Shown piece by piece: positions 16,616-21,550 of a stretch of DNA of 21,550 nucleotides. This DNA comes from CAZIHO01 sp964538875 (GTDB lineage: Bacteria > Pseudomonadota > Gammaproteobacteria > Chromatiales > Chromatiaceae), in NCBI GenBank assembly GCA_964538875.1, contig CAZIHO010000056.1, positions 1 through 21,550 on the forward strand. The letters run 5' to 3'. Numbering within the stretch: position 1 is the stretch's first letter; the number at the start of each line of letters is the position of its first letter. A model generated the notes under the pieces. The model was given only the letters and a program-made list of their open reading frames with translations, was not told the origin of the DNA and did no database searches. Made by a program: the position numbers and the translations under genes.

Positions 16616-17710
16616 GTGCGTTCCGCCAACCTGCTCGCCGCCCTGCGCCAGCTATCGGTGGCCAACCTGCCGGGCAAGGCCGCTTGGCTGGCCGCTTTGC
16701 CGGTGCTTCGGGAGCTTGTGCCCTTCGAGCATGACGCCCTGCTGTGGTTCGACGCCGACTCTAATGTGGTTGATCTACAAATTGAGTCGCCGGAAGGCCT
16801 GGCGCAAATCCCCCATTACCTTGCCAATTTCCATGAATCCCGCGAGCGGGAGGCCATGCCCACCTTCCGGGAGTTCATGTGTTCTGGCCAGAACTGTGAA
16901 ACGCCATCCCAATTACCCGGTTTTCACCAGTCTGATTTCTACCAAGAGGTCATACGGCCCCTTGGTGTGCAGCACGTCACCCGCCTAGCGATTCGACAGG
17001 GCGAAGCGCCGGTCGCCGCCACTTGGCTGGGGCGGCAAGGGGGGTTCCGGAGCGGGGAACTCGACCAATTCATGCGTCTTGCGCCCTTGTTGACCCATTT
17101 ACTGGGGGCACCGGGAGAGGTTTGCGTCGGCCAGGGCGATGCGGAGTCTCAGCAGATGTTGATTACCGACGAGGCGGGACACATCCACTTCGCCAGTGCA
17201 TCCGCCCTATTCCTGCTCTGCCGGGCGTCCGGCCAGGGAGCCTGGGCCGCCACCCTGAACAATCCGCCCCTCGATCTATTCCGTCCTCTGATCCAGGATC
17301 TAGCGCGGCGAGTGGCCCGGCTGGAAAGCGGCCGTTCCGCGCGGGCGCCAGCCCAGGCGCTGCACCGGGCGGATGGCACCTATTGGCTCCGGGGGTATCG
17401 TCTGACTGAGATGCATGGCGGCCGGCGTCTGATCGCGATCCAGTTGGAATATCAGTTGCCACTGCTCGTGCGCCTGTACCGGGCGGGCCGCTTGCAGACC
17501 TTGGCGCCCCGGGAACAGCAATTGGTGCCCCTGGCGCTGGCGGGTATGGCGGCGCCGGAACTGGCGCGGACCTTGGGATTGCGGCGCCATACCGTCAATG
17601 CCTACCTGCGGAACCTGTACTTACGGCTAGGCATTTCGCGGCGGGAGGAATTGCTGGGAGCACTGCTCGGCCCCCCAGCGTCCGATTTACCTAGCAGGCG
17701 GTCCGGCTGA
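16616..17710 (+). CDS. LuxR-family transcriptional regulator
   Basis: This 364-residue protein has an N-terminal sensory region of about 290 residues, GAF/PAS-like in pattern but not firmly assigned, and a C-terminal LuxR-type HTH. The HTH reads LAPREQQLVPLALAGMAAPE, then LARTLGLRRHTVNAYLRNLY and LRLGISRREELL (about 295-355), keeping the T-V recognition helix and the L-GI-RREEL ending. There is no response-regulator receiver domain. The start is a GTG, with ACGGGG about 7 nt upstream; later starts are possible. Its position next to a CTERM-tailed surface protein gene suggests it controls that gene. This is inference. Confidence 0.88.
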   Translation: MRSANLLAALRQLSVANLPGKAAWLAALPVLRELVPFEHDALLWFDADSNVVDLQIESPEGLAQIPHYLANFHESREREAMPTFREFMCSGQNCETPSQLPGFHQSDFYQEVIRPLGVQHVTRLAIRQGEAPVAATWLGRQGGFRSGELDQFMRLAPLLTHLLGAPGEVCVGQGDAESQQMLITDEAGHIHFASASALFLLCRASGQGAWAATLNNPPLDLFRPLIQDLARRVARLESGRSARAPAQALHRADGTYWLRGYRLTEMHGGRRLIAIQLEYQLPLLVRLYRAGRLQTLAPREQQLVPLALAGMAAPELARTLGLRRHTVNAYLRNLYLRLGISRREELLGALLGPPASDLPSRRSG

Positions 17711-17864
17711 TCGAGAGGGCCAATGGCCTGGAGCCCGGAGTCTTGATTGCTACTTCGAGCACCTGCCTCCTGCCGCCCTGGCATGACCAAGCCACCGATC
17801 CTTCCCGTCAGGGTCCAGGGCGGGGTTTCCTTTAACCGGATATTTCCGCCGGGGTGTTGCCCCG

Positions 17865-17913
17865 CCTTAGACTGGACGGTCGCAACCTCAACCCAACACC
17901 CTAGCGCTAGACT
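17865..17913 (+). promoter_or_regulatory. two TAGACT boxes and a CTAGCGCTAG palindrome
   Basis: CCTTAGACT (17865-17873) and CGCTAGACT (17905-17913) are spaced 40 nt apart, with the palindrome CTAGCGCTAG at 17901-17910 overlapping the second. They lie in the 260-nt gap before the SAM hydrolase gene and echo the box at 14656-14664. They could be regulator sites or promoter parts. Confidence 0.3.
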
Positions 17914-17970
17914 ACCTCTCTGGACGCCCGGCTGGCATGGCGGGGTGGGGGACGCAACAGGAGGTAAGGA

Positions 17971-18744
17971 ATGAATCCTATGATCCGGTCTATCGCGTTA
18001 GTGACGGATTTTGGCGTTGGCGGGCCCTACGTGGGGCAACTATTGGCGACCCTGCACCGGCGCGTCCCCGGCGTGCCTGTGTACCCCCTGATGTCGGATT
18101 TACCGCCGTTTCGCCCCGATTTGGCCGCCTACCTGTTACCGGCCCTGGTTCGCGACCTGCCGAAGGGAGCTCTCTATCTCTGCGTGGTGGATCCTGGCGT
18201 GGGCAGCGACCGGAACTTGCTCTGGTTGAACGCCGATGGCAATCGCTACCTTGGCCCGGACAACGGGATGCTGGCGATAGTCGCCAAGCAGGCGCGCAAA
18301 GCCAGCTGGCGCCGGATGACCTGGCAGCCAAGGCAGGTGTCCGCAAGTTTTCACGGACGCGATATTCTGGTCCCGGCGGCGGCGAGGTTGGTGCGGGGGA
18401 AACGGCTGCCATGCCGCCGGATTGGGGCAGGGGTGCCGGTGGGCTGTGACTGGCCGGATGTAACGGCGCGAATCCTGTATGTTGACCGCTACGGCAACCT
18501 CATGACCGGCCTACGGGCCGCTGGAGTGGGGGAAAAGGCCCGACTGCGGGTGGGCGATGAGTTGATCGGCCGTGCCCGCACCTTTGCGGATGTGGCTCCA
18601 GGGGCGATGTTTTGGTATGAAAACTCCCTGGGGCTGGTCGAGATCGCCGTTAACCAGGGTGCGGCTGATCAAAGGCTAGGGCTGCGGCCCGGCGACCCCA
18701 TCCATTGGGAGGATTCCCGCGGGGAACCTTCCGGCTCTGGCTAA
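17971..18744 (+). CDS. SAM hydrolase/SAM-dependent halogenase-like protein (DUF62)
   Basis: This 257-residue protein is of the DUF62/S-adenosyl-L-methionine hydroxide adenosyltransferase family, which usually converts SAM to adenosine and methionine. Family landmarks are IALVTDFG near the N-terminus (Asp13 for SAM), DPGVGSDR (74-81), the LGPDNGMLA segment (91-99), ASFHGRDILVPAAARL and VDRYGNLMTGL (171-181). The C-terminal domain has FWYENSLGLVEIAVNQGAA. A very strong AGGAGGTAAGGA precedes the ATG, indicating good translation. The chlorinase/fluorinase subgroups carry an extra loop not evident here, so hydrolysis is the likelier reaction. Confidence 0.92.
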   Translation: MNPMIRSIALVTDFGVGGPYVGQLLATLHRRVPGVPVYPLMSDLPPFRPDLAAYLLPALVRDLPKGALYLCVVDPGVGSDRNLLWLNADGNRYLGPDNGMLAIVAKQARKASWRRMTWQPRQVSASFHGRDILVPAAARLVRGKRLPCRRIGAGVPVGCDWPDVTARILYVDRYGNLMTGLRAAGVGEKARLRVGDELIGRARTFADVAPGAMFWYENSLGLVEIAVNQGAADQRLGLRPGDPIHWEDSRGEPSGSG

Positions 18745-18794
18745 GGCCGGTTTGCACAAATGTCCCAGCACTAAACTGTCCAACCCATTGCACG

Positions 18795-18809
18795 TTGATC
18801 GACGATCAA
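18795..18809. promoter_or_regulatory. perfect 7-bp inverted repeat just before the Nudix start codon
   Basis: TTGATCG-A-CGATCAA ends 4 nt before the ATG at 18814. It occupies the place of the ribosome binding site, and no purine-rich Shine-Dalgarno is seen. It could be an operator or an RNA hairpin limiting initiation. Confidence 0.4.
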
Positions 18810-18813
18810 ATCC

Positions 18814-19251
18814 ATGACAAGACCCATCACGCCCCTTATCGCCGCCGATATTTTGATTGAATTGGTGGATCAGGCCGGGCGACCCCTGGTGCTGATCCAG
18901 CGTCGCCATCCGCCCCTGGGTTGGGCGATACCCGGTGGCTTTGTTGATCTCGGCGAGACCATGGAACAGGCGGCCATTCGAGAAGCCAGAGAAGAAACTT
19001 CTCTAGAAGTAGGACTCATTGCGCTATTGGGCCTCTATTCCAACCCTGCCCGGGACCCCCGCGGACATACGGTGTCCGCCGTCTATGTGGCCGAGGCCCG
19101 TGGCGAACCGCTGGCCCGCGACGACGCCCTGGCCCTGGGCCTGTTTCAACTCGACCGCTTGCCCGCCAGTTTGGTGTTTGACCACGGCATGGTTTTGGAA
19201 GATTACCGGCGCTACAAGCAGGACGGACGGGTGGCGCCCATCAGAATCTAA
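18814..19251 (+). CDS. Nudix hydrolase, ADP-ribose pyrophosphatase-like
   Basis: This 145-residue single-domain Nudix protein has a complete Nudix box: GGFVDLGETMEQAAIREARE followed by ETSLEV, with all the glutamates needed for Mg2+. GLYSNPARDPRGH after the box resembles ADP-ribose pyrophosphatase-type enzymes, in which a downstream Pro/Arg segment helps substrate choice. The substrate is not proven. It follows the SAM hydrolase by 69 nt and is convergent with the small membrane protein gene. The start is the first ATG. A perfect inverted repeat replaces the expected Shine-Dalgarno. Confidence 0.93.
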   Translation: MTRPITPLIAADILIELVDQAGRPLVLIQRRHPPLGWAIPGGFVDLGETMEQAAIREAREETSLEVGLIALLGLYSNPARDPRGHTVSAVYVAEARGEPLARDDALALGLFQLDRLPASLVFDHGMVLEDYRRYKQDGRVAPIRI

Positions 19252-19293
19252 CCGCCGTTCCCACGGATGGAACAAGCAACCACACCCGGCAAG

Positions 19294-19680
19294 CTAGTCC
19301 CCGCCGCCGATCTCCAGGCGTTCGGCGGGAGACAGGATGACCTGGCGGCCGTCCAGGGTATCGAAGCGCCGGTCATGGATGGCGCCGCGCCGCGCTTGGT
19401 AGTCCTGCACCGCTCCAGAACTGGTATTAATCACCCGCACCCGTACTTGCTGATAATTTTTCTGCCAGTCCAGGAATACAAATAGTCCGGTAGCGGCCAG
19501 CATGACCGACAGAATGGCGATGGCTAAGCGTTGGGGCAGGCGAGTCAGGGCCGGGGCCGACGCCGGGTAGGAGGTTTGGTCGAGAGGTTTAGCCTGGCGC
19601 GCCTGGCCCCCAAACCAATTCCGCAGCGTCATGTAGCCGAGGGCCACCAAGGACAGAAGGAACAGAAGTCTAAGCAACAT
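19294..19680 (-). CDS. small inner-membrane protein of unknown function
   Basis: The 128-residue protein has two hydrophobic helices, LLRLLFLLSLVALGYMTL near the N-terminus and LAIAILSVMLAATGLFVFL (about 52-70). They are joined by a basic, Pro-rich loop. A soluble tail of about 55 residues follows (VRVRVINTSSGAVQDYQARR, then DTLDGRQVILSPAERLEIGG). The pattern suggests a two-pass inner-membrane protein. I do not recognise the family. A TTG one codon earlier (19683) is an alternative start. No clear Shine-Dalgarno is present. It is divergent from the ankyrin lipoprotein gene. Confidence 0.75.
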   Translation of the reverse strand: MLLRLLFLLSLVALGYMTLRNWFGGQARQAKPLDQTSYPASAPALTRLPQRLAIAILSVMLAATGLFVFLDWQKNYQQVRVRVINTSSGAVQDYQARRGAIHDRRFDTLDGRQVILSPAERLEIGGGD

Positions 19681-19793
19681 CAAGCAAGGTTATCACGGCG
19701 CAACCTGGGCGGAAATCCGCCTTGCTGGCGGTTGGTTACCGCATTACCATGCTCGGCCAAGCTTCGCACCACCCGCTGACAACAAGGAAATCC

Positions 19794-20441
19794 ATGGGAC
19801 GAGTTTCGACCTGGCCATGCCTGCTCCTTGTGTGCCTCATGCTCCTAGGCGGTTGCTCGGAACCGCAACCGCCAACGCTCAGCCTGTACCGGGCGGTACA
19901 GGTCGGCGACTTGGACCAGATCAAGCGCCATATGCACCACGGGACGGATCTCGAACAGGGGGACGCCGAGGGACGCCGTCCCCTGCACCTGGCGGCCGCA
20001 CAAGGCAATGTCGTGATTGCGGAATTGCTCCTGGACCAGGGTGCCCAAATCGATGCTCGCGATCAGCGCGGGCGAACCGCGCTGGAGGAAGCGCTGTTGA
20101 CAGGCAAGGTGGTGATGGTCAAGGCGTTGGTGCGGCGCAAGGCGCTGTTTGATCCCCAAGCCCTGTTATTCGAGGTGGCCAGGACCAACGTCCATTACCG
20201 GGAAGTGGTTGAATACCTGGTTCAGAGCGGAGCCAAGGTCAATGCCCTCGATGGTGCCGGCCAGACCGCGCTGCATATTGCCACCAGCCTGGACGGGCGC
20301 CTGGTGGTCAAACGTCTCCTAGACGCGGGCGCGGATGTCAATTTACCCACCCTCGACGGACGTACCCCATTGGCCATCGCGCAACAGGCAGGCTATCAGG
20401 ATATCGTGCAACTCCTGCGGCACCACGGCGCCCTGGAATAA
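19794..20441 (+). CDS. ankyrin-repeat lipoprotein
   Basis: The 215-residue protein starts with a lipoprotein signal (hydrophobic PCLLLVCLMLLGG, then Cys21 in LGGC), so it should be lipid-anchored in the envelope; the residues after Cys are SEPQ. About five ankyrin repeats follow from residue 30 to the end. Clear examples are GRRPLHLAAAQGNVVIAELL, GAGQTALHIATSLDGRLVVK and DGRTPLAIAQQAGYQDIVQL; the third repeat (ALFDPQALLFEVARTN) is degenerate. Ankyrin repeats bind other proteins, and the partner is unknown. AAGGAAA before the ATG at 19794 and the lipobox position favour this start over 19722. Confidence 0.9.
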   Translation: MGRVSTWPCLLLVCLMLLGGCSEPQPPTLSLYRAVQVGDLDQIKRHMHHGTDLEQGDAEGRRPLHLAAAQGNVVIAELLLDQGAQIDARDQRGRTALEEALLTGKVVMVKALVRRKALFDPQALLFEVARTNVHYREVVEYLVQSGAKVNALDGAGQTALHIATSLDGRLVVKRLLDAGADVNLPTLDGRTPLAIAQQAGYQDIVQLLRHHGALE

Positions 20442-20502
20442 CCCAAACATCAGCCAGCCGACGCTGGATCTGGCCCAACCATCCATCAATAGGAGTACGC
20501 CC

Positions 20503-20790
20503 ATGGCCCAGAAAGCGGAAGAACTGACCGTCGCCTACAGCGAGGACGGAATCGAGGTTGTCAAGGAGTTAGACAAGGAGATTCTTTCCAAGGGTGCCTG
20601 GACGACCATTCTCTTTAGGTATCAAGAGTGGGATCGTGCCAAGAACCAGTTTGGTTCGGATAAATACAGCATCCGGCGCTATCAAAAGCGCAACGGGGAA
20701 TACCGCCAGCAGTCCCGCTTCAACATATCCAGTCCCGACCAGGCCAAGGCCATCGTCGCCGCTTTGACCCGCTGGACCCAGGAGGACTAG
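20503..20790 (+). CDS. conserved-looking 95-aa protein of unknown function
   Basis: This small charged protein has no signal peptide or membrane helix. Its core (GAWTTILFRYQEWDRAKNQF, then KYSIRRYQKRNGEYRQQSRF and NISSPDQAKAIVAAL) looks like a strand-rich domain with a C-terminal helix. The layout recalls PC4/YdbC-type nucleic-acid-binding proteins, but this is a guess from pattern only. AGGAG at 20491-20495, 7 nt before the ATG at 20503, fixes the start; the frame itself is open from 20335. It is 61 nt after the ankyrin gene. Confidence 0.85.
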   Translation: MAQKAEELTVAYSEDGIEVVKELDKEILSKGAWTTILFRYQEWDRAKNQFGSDKYSIRRYQKRNGEYRQQSRFNISSPDQAKAIVAALTRWTQED

Positions 20791-20887
20791 TTCCCTGGGG
20801 GCTTGGTCGTCCATGGAGCCACGCCAGCCGGGTATGAGCCAGGTGGATTTAAGAAGTCCGGGCCGGTGCCGATAGCCAGTTAAGAGA

Positions 20888-20901
20888 TGCCCTTCCGGGC
20901 A
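20888..20901. other. short hairpin TGCCC-TTCC-GGGCA
   Basis: A 5-bp stem with a stable-looking tetraloop lies about 100 nt after the stop of the 95-aa gene and about 105 nt before the next start. There is no T-run, so it is not a standard intrinsic terminator. It could be a leader structure. Confidence 0.25.
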
Positions 20902-21007
20902 CCCAAGCGAACCCTAAGCCAACCAGGTGAGCAACCAGGGAAAGCCTAAGCGCCCCGGCGCTTGCTTGGCAAGGGGGTGGCCACTCCAGACAGGAGACCA
21001 TGTCCAA

Positions 21008-21523
21008 GTGAGCGACAAGGACCCCAAGATCCGATTTGCCGGTCAAGAAATCCCCTCCCATCAGGTCTGGCCCAAGCTAGAGATGATGAATCAAGCCTTG
21101 GATGTCATTGATCGTTTCAACGGCAATCGCCCCGCCCTGGCCACGGACTACACCCGCAATGTGGCGAGGGAGGTGCGTAACCGTTTGAAGCGCATCGAGG
21201 TCATCATGCCCAGGCCGAAAAAAACCCTGGATCTAGAGGACAAGGCCCGGGCCCTGCTCCAGATGCATACACCCGAGGAGGTGGTGGAAATCCTCAACAA
21301 GCAAGACCATCAAGATTATGACCTGCAAGGTCTGATTTTTTTGGCTGGCACGGAACCCTATATCAAGTCGCTGGCCAACGAAGCAGAATTGCTTAGCCAA
21401 AATAAGATTTCATGGGAGCAAATGGCGCACCTTTGGAATGAAGCTAAGCGGCCAATACCGGGCCGTCCCTTCTGGGATGCCCGCACGGTGGAGCAGGTGG
21501 TCACTAAGGGGACATTGGACTGA
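21008..21523 (+). CDS. 171-aa protein of unknown function
   Basis: This cytoplasmic-looking, charged, helical protein starts at a GTG with AGGAG (20992-20996) 11 nt upstream. A longer version could begin at the GTG at 20927. The N-terminal half is a putative helical region (VWPKLEMMNQALDVIDRFN). The C-terminus (LLSQNKISWEQMAHLWNEAK, then RPFWDARTVEQVV) resembles the winged-helix-like end of the Recombinase domain of large serine recombinases. No resolvase catalytic domain is present. An ATG at 21000 in another frame gives only three codons (MSK) before a TGA that overlaps the GTG at 21008 (GTGA). I cannot assign a function. Confidence 0.8.
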   Translation: MSDKDPKIRFAGQEIPSHQVWPKLEMMNQALDVIDRFNGNRPALATDYTRNVAREVRNRLKRIEVIMPRPKKTLDLEDKARALLQMHTPEEVVEILNKQDHQDYDLQGLIFLAGTEPYIKSLANEAELLSQNKISWEQMAHLWNEAKRPIPGRPFWDARTVEQVVTKGTLD

Positions 21524-21550
21524 AATCGTCGGCACCTTAGGCTTTTCCCT

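Noticed and set aside
17850..17864. CGGGG-TGTTG-CCCCG hairpin as terminator of the LuxR gene
   Set aside because: It has no following T-run and lies 140 nt after the stop codon; too weak to call.
17937..18449. 170-codon forward frame overlapping the SAM hydrolase gene
   Set aside because: Shadow frame rich in Arg/Gly/Pro; the SAM hydrolase frame has a strong Shine-Dalgarno and family motifs.

Overview
The window looks like chromosomal DNA of a GC-rich gammaproteobacterium. The prc, mazG, dgt and SRAP genes are of gammaproteobacterial type. A Met/Gly repeat protein, a multihaem cytochrome and a LuxR/CTERM-type surface protein pair would fit a methanotroph (Methylococcales) or a related lineage. 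That lineage call is inference; no rRNA or marker gene is present. No tRNA, rRNA, IS element, CRISPR array or prophage was seen.

Region 1 (1-6533, all +) is the most distinctive part. A Met-Gly repeat protein, cut by the left edge of the window, ends at 428. An intrinsic terminator hairpin follows at 468-490, only about 8 nt before the Shine-Dalgarno of a secreted pentahaem cytochrome c. Next come a Tat-exported DmsA-like molybdopterin oxidoreductase, a DmsB-like 4x[4Fe-4S] subunit, a TorD-type maturation chaperone and a large polyferredoxin with a NapF-like second half. This reads as one operon for a periplasmic molybdenum respiratory enzyme. It has no DmsC-type membrane anchor. The pentahaem cytochrome probably carries electrons instead. 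In the catalytic subunit, one of the four expected FS0 cluster cysteines is a histidine. The substrate cannot be told from the sequence.

Region 2 (6557-8717, -) holds a dGTPase (dgt) and an SRAP/YedK-type abasic-site protein. They are convergent with the respiratory operon.

Region 3 (8718-13912, +) starts at an intergenic gap with a perfect inverted repeat. It then holds a secreted unknown protein with an NTF2-like C-terminus, mazG, a DUF4743-type Nudix hydrolase and the periplasmic tail-specific protease prc.

Region 4 (13913-17970) is looser. It has a small reverse-strand ORF, a 481-nt gap, a secreted beta-helix (choice-of-anchor-like) protein ending in an IPTL-CTERM-like sorting tail, a 363-nt AT-richer gap and a LuxR-family regulator. 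Short CTAGACT-like boxes lie upstream of the beta-helix gene and upstream of the next gene.

Region 5 (17971-21550) holds a SAM hydrolase (DUF62), a second Nudix hydrolase whose start is crowded by a perfect inverted repeat, a small two-helix membrane protein (-), an ankyrin-repeat lipoprotein, a 95-aa conserved-looking small protein and a 171-aa unknown protein. The last resembles the tail of large serine recombinases only in its C-terminus.

Six genes in about 12 kb (dgt, SRAP, mazG, two Nudix, SAM hydrolase) act on nucleotides, nucleoside-containing metabolites or damaged DNA.
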